NCBI RefSeq assembly: GCF_019203185.1
Contig: NZ_CP078093.1
Location: forward strand, 372,001 to 436,000
Length of the DNA stretch: 64,000 bases
Reading direction: 5' to 3'
DNA from: Crassaminicella indica
GTDB lineage: Bacteria; Bacillota; Clostridia; Peptostreptococcales; Thermotaleaceae
A program made the position numbers and the translations under genes. The notes below the pieces were generated by a model. The model made no database searches. It was not told the DNA's origin and worked only from the letters and a program-made list of their open reading frames with translations. Positions 10,301 to 18,126 of this stretch are shown here, one piece after another. The first letter of the stretch is position 1. Each line of letters starts with the position of its first letter.

Positions 10301-10918
10301 TTCTTTAAAACCATCTATATTCAAATTAAAATCTTCTACCCTTTCTCTTAACCACTTTTTTGGATAAGGCTGACTCTGAATAAACTCATATAATTTCAAA
10401 GTCAAATCCTGCAAAGGAGTATCCTCTTTATTTCCTCCAAATCTCTCAACTAGTCCTAAAAAATTTTCATCTTCCTTCTCATATTCTTTTTCAAATAGCT
10501 CCTCTAAAACTTCCATCTTCATAATACTAGTTTCTGTTCCATCACCTATACGAAAATTAGGATCTATATCAATTAAATGAAAATATTTTCTTACTACATC
10601 AATACAAAATGAATGGATAGTACTAATAGATGCTCTATTTAAAAGATTAATTTGTCTTCTTAAATGTTCCTCATTTTCATCCTTTTTTTCTAATTTCTTC
10701 AAAATGGCTGCCCCTATTCTTTCTCTCATTTCACCCGCTGCAGCATTAGTAAAGGTTACAATAAGTAATCTATCTATATCTATTTTATCTTTTATAATCA
10801 TTTGAATAATTCTTTCAACTAATACAGCTGTCTTTCCAGATCCTGCTGCTGCTGCAATCAAAAGATTACTCCCTCTTGCATCAATAGCACTTTTTTGGTC
10901 ATCTGTCCACATAACCAT
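7346..10918 (-). CDS. addA: AddA, helicase-nuclease subunit of AddAB
   Basis: UvrD-type helicase with a C-terminal RecB-family nuclease domain. With AddB it resects DNA double-strand ends for RecA loading. A Walker A motif AAAGSGKT lies at 23-30. The helicase motifs include VDEYQDSN, VGDVKQSIYRFR, NFRSR, SIHKSKGLEFPVV and ALTRAKDKL. The nuclease centre shows GTIIH near 1040 and LVDYKSD near 1137. At 1190 residues it is the normal length. The first ATG at 10918 lies 9 bases after GGTGG, whereas the internal Met at codon 3 is too far away. AddB is normally encoded directly upstream, but here it is about 2.9 kb away. Confidence 0.96.
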   Translation of the reverse strand: MVMWTDDQKSAIDARGSNLLIAAAAGSGKTAVLVERIIQMIIKDKIDIDRLLIVTFTNAAAGEMRERIGAAILKKLEKKDENEEHLRRQINLLNRASISTIHSFCIDVVRKYFHLIDIDPNFRIGDGTETSIMKMEVLEELFEKEYEKEDENFLGLVERFGGNKEDTPLQDLTLKLYEFIQSQPYPKKWLRERVEDFNLNIDGFKETNWHKTISNQIRMALRGANELFIEAKNLCQRPNGPLGYMEAILDDIALTEELMNGLELGLDNFYDVLKVVKHKRLGRVSKDVDDDLKEEVKGLREEGKSTIKNIREEILAKSPKDYIQDLNELYPFMKYLYNLVCEFDIAYHEKKVERGIVDFNDLEHYTLAILENEQAAMEYAKKYEYIFVDEYQDSNIVQETILKFIKRDNNLFMVGDVKQSIYRFRLADPSLFIEKYETFEREHNALNRRIDLSKNFRSREEVIDGINFVFKNIMTKEFGEIDYDKRAYLYKGAANEPIEDAAIELNIIEKNEESHEEDELLEEMEDIEVEARIIAKRIKGLLGKKIYDQKIKDYREITYKDMVVLLRTTKNFAQTFLEVFIEQGIPAYADVNTGYFEAVEVNIFMNLLKVIDNKRQDIPLLSVMRSPIGGFHTEELIKIRIGSSNVSYFEAVEEYIAKEEDSLKHKCVRFLENINRWKNLSRYIHIDEFIWKLLKETGYYDYVGAMPGGIQRQANLKILVDRARQFENTSIKGLFNFIKFIDKLRSSSGDMGTAKTLGENDEVVRIMSIHKSKGLEFPVVIVAGLGKQFNLMDMNAQVLFHKDLGIGPRYVDPYLRQYTDTIAKIAMKNKIKIETLSEEMRILYVALTRAKDKLILVGSIRDIEKWAKKWTKRMNPFYLSKGKNYLDWIGPVLMRHQDGEALRALAGVHWDEENLLKDNSKWIIRKIDKEAIKLEEIEKKLDKLEFKRFLNNFNDKILDKNHFVAKRLNWHYPNSIATKIPSKFSVTHIKRISANQLDGIAMNIPALIKRPKFIEGKKQLTGAEKGTIIHFVMQHLDFKDIECKEAIEGQIKRMIQAELLKPEEAAVVDVSKIISFFESDIGQRILKARKVFREVPFNFVKKANEVIPDLGSCEESLLIQGVIDCYFEEEDGYILVDYKSDYVPIEQKQEIVEKYKIQVKLYQEAIEKITKKTVKERFLYLFHLNEEVKI

Positions 10919-10979
10919 TTATGTACACCACCCTTTCACCATAACACTATATAGCATATATAAAATTATATCATAGTAA

Positions 10980-11020
10980 AGAAAGCCCCTCTATCTATTA
11001 CGATAAAAGAGACTCTTTCC
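10980..11020 (-). terminator. Probable terminator after the GNAT gene
   Basis: On the minus strand, GAAAG..TCTCT pairs with AGAGG..CTTTC around a loop of about 15 bases, followed by TTT. It would separate the acetyltransferase transcript from addA. The stem has mismatches, so the call is moderate. Confidence 0.4.
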
Positions 11021-11092
11021 ATCTATTTCCCACTTTTTCTTAAATATATTATTAAAGATTTCATTGAACCTATTCATTCACAACCTCTTCTA

Positions 11093-11578
11093 CTAACATC
11101 CTAATTTTTTCATAAAGAACAGCATTTCCTCTTGGCTGAATCCTAAACCCCTATATAAATTGTGAGCTTTTTCATTATCTATTTCTGCATGTAATTGCAC
11201 TCTTTTATAATCATTATTTTCAGCATACTCAATGATATAGTTCATAATTTTTTTACCTATACCATTTCTTCTATATGAAGGTAGCACATATAAATCATCG
11301 ACAGTTAATGCCTTCCCCCTAGACCAAATACTATATACCGTCCAAGTATTCGCAAACCCTACTACTTCTTTGTCTATCTCAGCAACAATAATCATAATAT
11401 GTTCAGGTGATGCTATAGCCTCTCTAAAGGTTCTTCTCATTTCTTCTTCTGATGGCATTTTTAAGCTATCCCAATAGGGATGTTCTTCTTTAACAGCTTT
11501 CATAAAATCCAAGTTCAATTTCACATAAACCTCTTCATCTTTTGATTGACATAATCTGATCATTAATTGATCAAACAT
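11093..11578 (-). CDS. GNAT-family N-acetyltransferase
   Basis: Predicted acetyl-CoA-dependent N-acetyltransferase of 161 residues covering one complete GNAT fold. The acetyl-CoA binding loop appears as LPSYRRNGIGKKIM around residue 100, preceded by the VDDLYV strand and followed by the typical ENNDYKRVQLHAEIDNEKAHNLYRGLGF segment. The substrate cannot be deduced. An AGGGGGAG ribosome binding site lies 6 bases before the ATG at 11578. The gene sits inside the interval that separates addB from addA and has no obvious functional tie to DNA repair. Confidence 0.85.
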   Translation of the reverse strand: MFDQLMIRLCQSKDEEVYVKLNLDFMKAVKEEHPYWDSLKMPSEEEMRRTFREAIASPEHIMIIVAEIDKEVVGFANTWTVYSIWSRGKALTVDDLYVLPSYRRNGIGKKIMNYIIEYAENNDYKRVQLHAEIDNEKAHNLYRGLGFSQEEMLFFMKKLGC

Positions 11579-11873
11579 GTTAATCTCCCCCTTTTGAATT
11601 TTTATTCTTCATGTTTTATAAAAATATTTTGTCATTTATAAAACTTTTTTCCCTTTTTATCATAAAATTCTTAATCCATTCCCATATTTCTTCATCTAAT
11701 AAATTATTTATTCCTAATTAATCCAATGTACTCTTTTAACAAATCCAATTTTACTTATTTTTCTTTATTTGAATGTTATTATTTGCATAACTTATTATAT
11801 AGGATTTCTTTAGTCTTTATATAGATTAACGAATAATACACAATCACAATTTAAGCTGAGCTAAACTAAATGC
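11579..11873. other. AT-rich intergenic stretch, no gene seen
   Basis: About 300 bases between the GNAT gene and the terminator of the small membrane protein gene. It is very AT-rich. I found no convincing open frame, RNA gene or strong promoter. It presumably carries the promoter of the acetyltransferase gene. Confidence 0.5.
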
Positions 11874-11910
11874 AAAAGGAGAAGTATTATTTCATTACTT
11901 CTCCTTTTTT
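11874..11910. terminator. Terminator after the small membrane protein gene
   Basis: AAAAGGAGAAGTA pairs with TACTTCTCCTTTT around a short loop, with T/A runs on both sides. It begins 3 bases past the stop codon of the minus-strand small membrane protein gene. Confidence 0.85.
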
Positions 11911-11912
11911 GG

Positions 11913-12197
11913 CTAATAATTCTTTTTTGATACTTTCTTTAATAAAACTAGTATTGCAGTTATTACTCCAAAAATAAATATTAATATTTTTAAAGATATT
12001 CCTCCTATTTTAGGGGCAAGAAAAATCGCCGTTGGTCCATCAGAAGCACCAATAATCTCTATTGAAGATACATTTTGAGAAGTAATTTTTAAAAATGCAT
12101 GAAACATAAAATCTTTTAGAATATATGCTAATATTAGTAAAATTGTTATACTACCACTAGTATATGTAGCTATCTTAAGTATTTTTGTTTTTTTCAT
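11913..12197 (-). CDS. Small two-helix membrane protein with an OadB-like IIGASDGPTAIFLA motif
   Basis: A 94-residue protein with hydrophobic helices at about 15-32 and 70-87. Between them, residues 46-61 read IEIIGASDGPTAIFLA. This closely matches the conserved IGIIGGADGPTAI segment of the beta subunit of sodium-pumping decarboxylases (OadB/GcdB family), which contributes to the ion-conducting core there. The rest of that roughly 370-residue subunit is missing, so it cannot be a full decarboxylase subunit. It is either a remnant or a small protein family that keeps only this motif. The ATG has no good ribosome binding site. The right end of an IS607-type element lies about 25 bases upstream, which may have removed the native promoter and leader. 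The coding call is fairly safe; the function is unknown. Confidence 0.6.
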   Translation of the reverse strand: MKKTKILKIATYTSGSITILLILAYILKDFMFHAFLKITSQNVSSIEIIGASDGPTAIFLAPKIGGISLKILIFIFGVITAILVLLKKVSKKNY

Positions 12198-12221
12198 ACT
12201 ACCGTTACAAAATACCTACAA

Positions 12222-12252
12222 AAACTTATAAACAAACTAAAGATTATAAGTT
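12222..12252 (-). repeat. Inverted repeat near the right end of the IS element
   Basis: AACTTATAA (12223-12231) and TTATAAGTT (12244-12252) form a perfect 9-bp inverted repeat with a 12-base loop downstream of tnpB, where the right end of the element is expected. The exact end is not defined; the element stops somewhere between here and the next gene at 12197. Confidence 0.55.
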
Positions 12253-12400
12253 TAACGCTTTATTCCTTGTTCATAGAGTCCAGTTTTGCCTAAGCTACTC
12301 CCGTTTGATATGACTCTCTGAAGGCGTAAATTCCCCACTAACGAATGGGTACATATCAGTAGTATCTTTTTAAGTGATTAAGCTACTGATTTATCATATT
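12253..12400 (-). ncRNA. Candidate omega (guide) RNA of tnpB
   Basis: TnpB nucleases use a guide RNA transcribed from the 3' end of tnpB through the right end of the element. The roughly 125 bases after the stop codon are GC-richer than the surroundings. The tnpB 3' end contains ATCAGTAG, which is complementary to CTACTGAT just downstream, giving an 8-bp stem that spans the stop codon (12353-12391). Position and structure fit an omega RNA. Its boundaries and activity are inferred. Confidence 0.45.
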
Positions 12401-13580
12401 TAGGATAATCTCTAAGGTTAAGGCTTGCGTTAAAGTCCCTATCAATTTCTAATCCACAATTATCACATATATACTTTCTATCTGATAATTTTAAATCTGA
12501 TTTTACATTACCACAACTTGAACACATTTTACTTGAAGGGTAATATCTATCAGCTATGATTAAATCAACTTCATACCATTTACATTTATATTCAAGTTGC
12601 CTTCTGAATTCCCTTAAAGATTGTTCCTGTATAGCTTTTGATAGTTTTCTATTCTTTAACATGCCACTTACATTCAAATCTTCAATAACAATATACTTTG
12701 GTTTGGCTTTCACCAAAGATGTTGTTATATGATGAAGGTAATTGTCCCTTAATCCTTTAATTTTCCTATAAAGCTTTCTTAGTTTATTTTCAGCTTTTAT
12801 AATATTTTTAGTTTTGTGGTATTCGTAACGGTTTTCACCTCCTTCTATTTTAGTTTTATTCATCTCATATTTTCTTGAAATTTGTCTTTTAAGTCTTTTA
12901 TATTTCTTAATTAACTTCTTCATTTTTAGTGATTTGTTAATATTCTTATACTTATTACCATTACTAATAATTGCTAAATCTTTTACACCTAAGTCGATTC
13001 CTATAGGCTCTGTTTCTTTATCTTCTATTTCAATTTCTTCTTCAATGCCAACACTAATCCACCAGTTAAGACCATCAAAAGTTACCCTTGGATTAATATA
13101 TTTAATGTTTTCACCTGTCGGTATCCTATCTTTTTCACCCAACTTAATCCAATTTAATTTTTGTCTATTTTTCTTTTTACTTGTAGTTAACTTTTCTAGT
13201 TTAACATGAGTATCTGTAAATTTTATCTTCTCTATATCTTGATAAAAGCTAGGTTTAGTTCTTTTTTTAGACTTAAACTTTGGAAATTCACTATATCCAT
13301 TGAAAAATCTTTTATAAGAGTTACAAGCATCTTTAATAGCTTGTTTTGTGATATTGTTAGAATACTCATTAAGCCATTTATATTCTTCTGTTTTCTTTAG
13401 CTGTGTTAGTTCTTTCCTTAAAACGCTATCATTTAAGAATTTACCACCATTTTTATAATTTTCTTTTTGTCTACCTAAAGTCCAATTATATGCCCATCTC
13501 GATACCCCTGCACACTCAAAGAGTTTAGTTTTTTGCTTATTGTTAGGTTTTAACATTACTTTATATGTCCTAATCATCAT
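12378..13580 (-). CDS. tnpB: TnpB, IS607/IS605-type RNA-guided nuclease
   Basis: A 400-residue TnpB protein, ancestral to Cas12 and in characterised members an RNA-guided DNA nuclease. The N-terminal helix-turn-helix region begins IRTYKVMLKPNNKQ. The RuvC-like triad is complete: Asp196 in GIDLGVKDL, Glu300 in VIEDLNVSG and Asp382 in DRDFNASLNL. The zinc finger is intact (Cys353, Cys356, Cys372, Cys375). The start codon overlaps the tail of a degenerate tnpA, as is usual for IS607 elements. With tnpA destroyed, the element should not move by itself, but TnpB looks functional. It is inserted between addB and addA. Confidence 0.9.
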   Translation of the reverse strand: MMIRTYKVMLKPNNKQKTKLFECAGVSRWAYNWTLGRQKENYKNGGKFLNDSVLRKELTQLKKTEEYKWLNEYSNNITKQAIKDACNSYKRFFNGYSEFPKFKSKKRTKPSFYQDIEKIKFTDTHVKLEKLTTSKKKNRQKLNWIKLGEKDRIPTGENIKYINPRVTFDGLNWWISVGIEEEIEIEDKETEPIGIDLGVKDLAIISNGNKYKNINKSLKMKKLIKKYKRLKRQISRKYEMNKTKIEGGENRYEYHKTKNIIKAENKLRKLYRKIKGLRDNYLHHITTSLVKAKPKYIVIEDLNVSGMLKNRKLSKAIQEQSLREFRRQLEYKCKWYEVDLIIADRYYPSSKMCSSCGNVKSDLKLSDRKYICDNCGLEIDRDFNASLNLRDYPKYDKSVA

Positions 13581-13595
13581 TTCTCAACTCTCTTA

Positions 13596-13706
13596 TCATT
13601 TTCTTAGCTTTGCAGGTTTTAATTTAGCACTATTATCCCAGTTTCTTAGTGTTTGCTGAGTTTTTTCAATTAATTTAGCAAACTCGCCTATGCTATAATA
13701 TTTCAT
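13596..13706 (-). pseudogene. tnpA: IS607-type serine transposase TnpA, internally deleted remnant
   Basis: A 36-codon frame begins at ATG 13706 after an AGGTGG site. It reads MKYYSIGEFAKLI, then EKTQQTLRNWDNSAKLKPA, which is the MerR-like DNA-binding N-terminus of IS607 TnpA, before running into KLRK and a stop. In another frame just past it, AKKMIRELRNDD and a stop overlap the tnpB start; this resembles the usual C-terminal tail of TnpA. Roughly 150 codons, including the serine recombinase catalytic domain, are therefore missing and the two ends are out of frame. The gene is too short for ordinary gene callers. I am confident about the N-terminus and less so about the tail. Confidence 0.75.
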
Positions 13707-13866
13707 ATTAACCACCTCATAATTAACTATAGTATGAAACTATAAAAAATTACAAGGTTTTTATAAAAATTTATAAATATCTTTTGACTGTTAATTTACC
13801 CCTCCAAATATTTAATATTTCTTTTCGTATAATATGAGTTCTTTATTCTGCTCATAAATATGTTCT

Positions 13867-16800
13867 TTAATTTTTATTAGCACTAGAGCCTTCCTCTTTT
13901 TCTTTTATTATTTTTAATACCTCATTATCTGAAAGCTTTTTCATATTTCTATATTCATGATCCTCTAAGCTACTGTCAAATTGACAAATACTTGTATAAG
14001 AACAATAATCACAAGCTGTCTGTTTTCCGTTTTTTGATGGCATCATTTTTATATTTCCTTTCATCATTTCATAAGTAATCTCTGTAATTAATTTTCGTAC
14101 ATGACGGATTAGATCCATAAAGGTCTCTTCATCAATAGCAGAAGAGTTACTGGTAAATTGTCCATCTTTTTTTAATCCTACAGGAATCACATCAGAATAT
14201 CTATCTAGTTCTCTATCCATCTCATAAGCAATCTTTACATCTTTTAAGACTAACCCCTTCATCTTTAACTTCCTTCGTATTTCCTTTTCAATAAATTCTA
14301 TAGCTTTTTCTTCTGTTTTAATCATAGGATCATCAATTTTAAAGTAAAAAATTCCCGCAGGTTTTTTCTCTTTTTCTCCTTTATCTTTCATTCTTAATAC
14401 AGCATCGAGATATATCATCAACTGAAGCTGCAATCCATAGTAAACATCTGAAAGACTAAACTCTTTATTTCCTGATTTGTAGTCAATAATTTTAACATAT
14501 TCATTTTCTTCGTCACTAAATATATCTATGCGATCAATTCTTCCTTCTAAATATATTTTTTTTCCATCTGAGAGTTCTATTTCAATAGGTGGATACATTT
14601 TATCTATTCCAAATGTTACTTCATATCCAGTTGGCTCAAAACCACTTTTTTTGATATGCTCAGTAAGAGTCCACACAGCTCTTCTGCTAATTCTTTTAAG
14701 TCTCTTTACAAGATACCTGTATCGATTGGTACTCAGCATCACACCATTTCCATAGTTAGGAACTAATTCATCAATTACCTCATCCATCATCATATCGCAT
14801 TGATTTTTTTCTAAACTACGCCAAGCAATATTTTCTTTTCTAAGCTTTCCTGTAAATTTCTCCATAGATTCATGAAAGATTTCTCCTATATCTGGTGCTT
14901 TTACTTCAAACATTTTTCTCTCTTTTGGCTTTAGACCATATTTTATAAAATGGGCAAAGGGACAATTCACAAACTTCTCAAGTCTTGATACACTAGACCT
15001 TATAGGTAAATGATACAGCTTCTTTGCACTATTTGCTTCAATATACTCCACTTGATTATTGTAAAACAATCCTTCTATTACCCCTTCTCTTTTTTCATTC
15101 CATTCTTCATTATGATAATACCAACTATATACATCCCACCACAAATCCTCTACGTGCTTTCCATCAAATTTTTTTCTAATATTTTCTATTAAATATTTGA
15201 ATGTGCTTTTCGGTGTGACGATCAAGTTCTTTTGATGCTCCAAGTTTTGGATAACATCACTTTTTATATCTAATTTCGCAAATATCTTTTTGAACCTATC
15301 GATTAAAATAGATGGCCTCATTGCTTTACCCTCTTGATCTGCTAAAGCATAACTAACCCACAAATATTCACTAGGTTTTGTAAGTGTAGTATATATAACA
15401 AACTTCTCTTCATAGGCCTTTTTCTGACTATCATAGCCTAAAGTAATGTCTTTTTCTTTCATAAGAATTCTTTCTTCGTCAGAAAGAATTCCATTATCAT
15501 CTTTTCCTGAAGGCAATACCCCATCATTAACCCCTACTACAAATAGAGCTTTTATATCATGACTTTTAGACCTTTGAATATTTCCTACCAATACTTGGTC
15601 TATTGTTGTAGGAATAATCCCTATTTCAATAGATGAAAATCCAGACTCTAATACTTTTATATATTCTTTTAATGTAATTTTTTGTTCTCCTATAATTTCT
15701 ACCATCTGATCAAATACTTCCATAACAATATTCCATATTTGTGTATTTTCATTAACATACTCAAGCTGTCCTTCTGATCTTAATAGATCAATCCAAGCTT
15801 CTAGCTTTTTATGAATATCTAACTGTTCTAGATAATCATATAGTCCCTTTGTAATCTCTCCTACAGTCCTTTTCCCTTTTATTTTTTTCTCAAGCTGTTG
15901 CATATTTTGTATAAATTTTTCTCTACATGAATTTAATTCATCTATCTTTTCATATTCTAATATAAAAGGCTCTTTCCACTTATTTCCCTGTATGCCGTAC
16001 TTTAATACATAGTTTTCTAATTTTTCATAAGTATCAACTTCCACACCACTAAATCCTGTTTTAAAAAATCTAAATACATCTTCATATCTATATCCTCTAT
16101 ATACCACTCTTAATGAGGATAGTATCAGTTCAATAATTGGATTATGCATAATATTTCTTTTTTTATCTAAAAAATAGGGAATCTCATATTCATCAAAAAC
16201 TCGTCTGATTAATGGTGCATAGTTATCCATGTCATTACACACAACAGCAATATCTCTCCATCTATAGCATCGATCTCTTACTAAAGTAACAATTTTTGCA
16301 GCAACATTTTCAATTTCAGTATAAAGATTCACCCCTGCAAAAACACTAACATTATATACTTCTTTATTATATGCTTTATAAGGATAAGCATAAAACTCTT
16401 CCTCTATATGCTTGATTTCATCTGATTTTTTTACTACTTTTCTTTTGTTTTTGTCTAAATCGATAATTTCTCCTGTCATCCCATATTTCATAGCAATATC
16501 ATGAATTTTTCCATAAGTATCATCTGATACCTTGAATAAATCCCCATCTTTTCCTTTTGATACAAATGGCATAGTAAAAGTAAATGTAACATGCTTTGCC
16601 ATAGTCATTATTTTTTCAATAATATGATAAGTCTGGGGAGTAAAGCTCTGAAAACCATCAATCCATATTTCTGCATTCTTTAGAAACTTTGCCTCATCCA
16701 TTTTTTCAATCAATAAATTCAAGTAATCTTCTGTATCAATATATCTGCCTTTCAAATATTCTTCAAACTGCTCATAGATATATGCAATATCTTTTAGTTT

Positions 16801-17259
16801 CTGATAAAGCATACTGTCTTTTTCCAATGCTTCTAATCTATTCAGCAAATCTAAAGGATATATATCATGCTGCTTTAGCTCACATAAAAGGTCATTAAAC
16901 ATAGCTACAAATCCATCTTGCTGAGATGCTTTTTTATATATACTCAAAGACTTTTCTGCTTCATCTATAATCTTTCGAAGCACCATATTTTTTCCTTGTT
17001 CATTAATATGAATTCTTGTAATACCTCCAACTTCATTCAAAACTTTATGAGCTAATCTTGTAAAGCTTAAAACCTCTACATCTATAATTCCTGGCAAATC
17101 AAGTTTTTCTATCAAATCTCTTTCTGCCTGCAATGTAAACTGTTCTGGTACTATTAAAATCAATTTATGCTGCACATGCTCTTCTAATCGTTTTTTTATT
17201 TCTTCTAAAATCTTATAGGTTTTTCCTGTACCTGCTCTTCCAAAAATATATCGGATCAT
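13867..17259 (-). CDS. addB: AddB, nuclease subunit of AddAB
   Basis: Partner of AddA in double-strand-end resection. The N-terminus has a helicase-like Walker A motif GRAGTGKT at 7-14, and the C-terminal RecB-type nuclease has DYKSGN. The four cysteines of the AddB iron-sulfur cluster are visible: Cys766 (VNCPF) and Cys1083, Cys1086 and Cys1092 (CDYCSYTSIC). Its 1130 residues match the family. AGGGGTGAG lies just before the ATG at 17259. The gene is directly followed not by addA but by a 2.9-kb insertion of unrelated genes, so AddA and AddB must now be expressed from separate promoters or by read-through. Confidence 0.95.
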   Translation of the reverse strand: MIRYIFGRAGTGKTYKILEEIKKRLEEHVQHKLILIVPEQFTLQAERDLIEKLDLPGIIDVEVLSFTRLAHKVLNEVGGITRIHINEQGKNMVLRKIIDEAEKSLSIYKKASQQDGFVAMFNDLLCELKQHDIYPLDLLNRLEALEKDSMLYQKLKDIAYIYEQFEEYLKGRYIDTEDYLNLLIEKMDEAKFLKNAEIWIDGFQSFTPQTYHIIEKIMTMAKHVTFTFTMPFVSKGKDGDLFKVSDDTYGKIHDIAMKYGMTGEIIDLDKNKRKVVKKSDEIKHIEEEFYAYPYKAYNKEVYNVSVFAGVNLYTEIENVAAKIVTLVRDRCYRWRDIAVVCNDMDNYAPLIRRVFDEYEIPYFLDKKRNIMHNPIIELILSSLRVVYRGYRYEDVFRFFKTGFSGVEVDTYEKLENYVLKYGIQGNKWKEPFILEYEKIDELNSCREKFIQNMQQLEKKIKGKRTVGEITKGLYDYLEQLDIHKKLEAWIDLLRSEGQLEYVNENTQIWNIVMEVFDQMVEIIGEQKITLKEYIKVLESGFSSIEIGIIPTTIDQVLVGNIQRSKSHDIKALFVVGVNDGVLPSGKDDNGILSDEERILMKEKDITLGYDSQKKAYEEKFVIYTTLTKPSEYLWVSYALADQEGKAMRPSILIDRFKKIFAKLDIKSDVIQNLEHQKNLIVTPKSTFKYLIENIRKKFDGKHVEDLWWDVYSWYYHNEEWNEKREGVIEGLFYNNQVEYIEANSAKKLYHLPIRSSVSRLEKFVNCPFAHFIKYGLKPKERKMFEVKAPDIGEIFHESMEKFTGKLRKENIAWRSLEKNQCDMMMDEVIDELVPNYGNGVMLSTNRYRYLVKRLKRISRRAVWTLTEHIKKSGFEPTGYEVTFGIDKMYPPIEIELSDGKKIYLEGRIDRIDIFSDEENEYVKIIDYKSGNKEFSLSDVYYGLQLQLMIYLDAVLRMKDKGEKEKKPAGIFYFKIDDPMIKTEEKAIEFIEKEIRRKLKMKGLVLKDVKIAYEMDRELDRYSDVIPVGLKKDGQFTSNSSAIDEETFMDLIRHVRKLITEITYEMMKGNIKMMPSKNGKQTACDYCSYTSICQFDSSLEDHEYRNMKKLSDNEVLKIIKEKEEGSSANKN

Positions 17260-17455
17260 TCTCTCACCCCTATCTATCCTATATCAAATTATATCAGATT
17301 GAAAACTAAGCAAAAAGTATATGCTTAATTCATATGCAATATTCATTTATAATGATATTATATAGGCACAGTGAAAATTTTTGTAATTTCTAATAAATTA
17401 CAAAAATCTTCAAAAACTACTATTGCTTAAACTTATTATACGAGGAGGCTATATT

Positions 17456-18097
17456 ATGGATAAAAACACAGAATGGGTTATTAAGCAAAAAGTTAAAAGA
17501 ACAATTGAAAACTTAGAAAAAAACAATATGGAAGGCTATTATGTAGAGGATGAAAATGAGCTTTTACAAAAAATACGTGAGCTGATTCATGAAGGAGCCA
17601 CTGTATCTGTAGGCGGTTCTATGACTCTTTTTGAAACAGGTGTTATCGATTTTCTTAGAAAAGAAAACTATAACTTCTTAGATCGATATGAAGCAGGTTT
17701 AAGCAGAGAAGATATTAAAGAAATTTATAGAAAATGTTTTTATGCAGATGCTTATTTTACAAGTAGCAATGCAATAACTGAAAATGGCGAATTGTTCAAT
17801 GTAGATGGAACTGGCAATAGAGTAGCTGCTATGCTTTATGGTCCTGATAATGTAATCGTTATTGCAGGGATTAATAAAATCGTAAAAAATATAGATGAAG
17901 CTATTGAAAGAAATAAACGAATGGCTGCACCTGCAAATGCTAAAAGATTGGATCGAAAAACACCATGTGCAAAGCTTGGATACTGTACAGATTGTAATAG
18001 TCCAGAAAGAATTTGCAATGACTATGTTTTAATTAAAAAACAAGGAATCAAAGGAAGAATTAAAGTAATTATTGTAGGAAAGGAATTAGGCTATTAA
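17456..18097 (+). CDS. LUD-domain protein (LutC/YkgG-like, lactate utilisation type)
   Basis: Single-domain protein of the LUD (DUF162) superfamily, related to LutC and to the C-terminal domain of LutB. Visible features are the GATVSVGGSMTLFETG segment near the N-terminus, SSNAITENGELFNVDGTGNRVAA in the middle and a cysteine-rich C-terminal run CAKLGYCTDCNSPERIC. No LutA or LutB partner is adjacent, so a role in lactate oxidation is not established; many clostridia carry this stand-alone form. The start is ATG 17456, 7 bases after GAGGAGG (17442-17448). It converges on cheV with a shared terminator. Confidence 0.85.
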   Translation: MDKNTEWVIKQKVKRTIENLEKNNMEGYYVEDENELLQKIRELIHEGATVSVGGSMTLFETGVIDFLRKENYNFLDRYEAGLSREDIKEIYRKCFYADAYFTSSNAITENGELFNVDGTGNRVAAMLYGPDNVIVIAGINKIVKNIDEAIERNKRMAAPANAKRLDRKTPCAKLGYCTDCNSPERICNDYVLIKKQGIKGRIKVIIVGKELGY

Positions 18098-18126
18098 AAA
18101 CCCACGGCTACACCGTGGGCTATTTT
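18098..18126. terminator. Terminator between the LUD gene and cheV
   Basis: CCCACGG and CCGTGGG pair around a 5-base loop. An A-run on the left makes it a good terminator for minus-strand cheV, and the sequence on the right is moderately T-rich. Confidence 0.75.

Larger units (their letters stand above)
12200..13760 (-). mobile_element. Degenerate IS607-like element (tnpA remnant plus tnpB)
   Basis: The unit comprises the TnpA N-terminal remnant, the intact tnpB and the downstream structured region, in the order and overlap typical of IS607. The boundaries are approximate because IS607 elements lack long terminal repeats and make no target duplication. The element interrupts what is in related genomes an addB-addA operon. 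Its right end almost touches the start of the small OadB-motif gene. Confidence 0.65.

Noticed and set aside
10991-11077. A 28-codon minus-strand frame (MNRFNEIFNN...) after the GNAT gene with a possible AGAGG site
   Set aside because: It runs into the probable terminator hairpin and shows no recognisable motif, so it is most likely chance coding.
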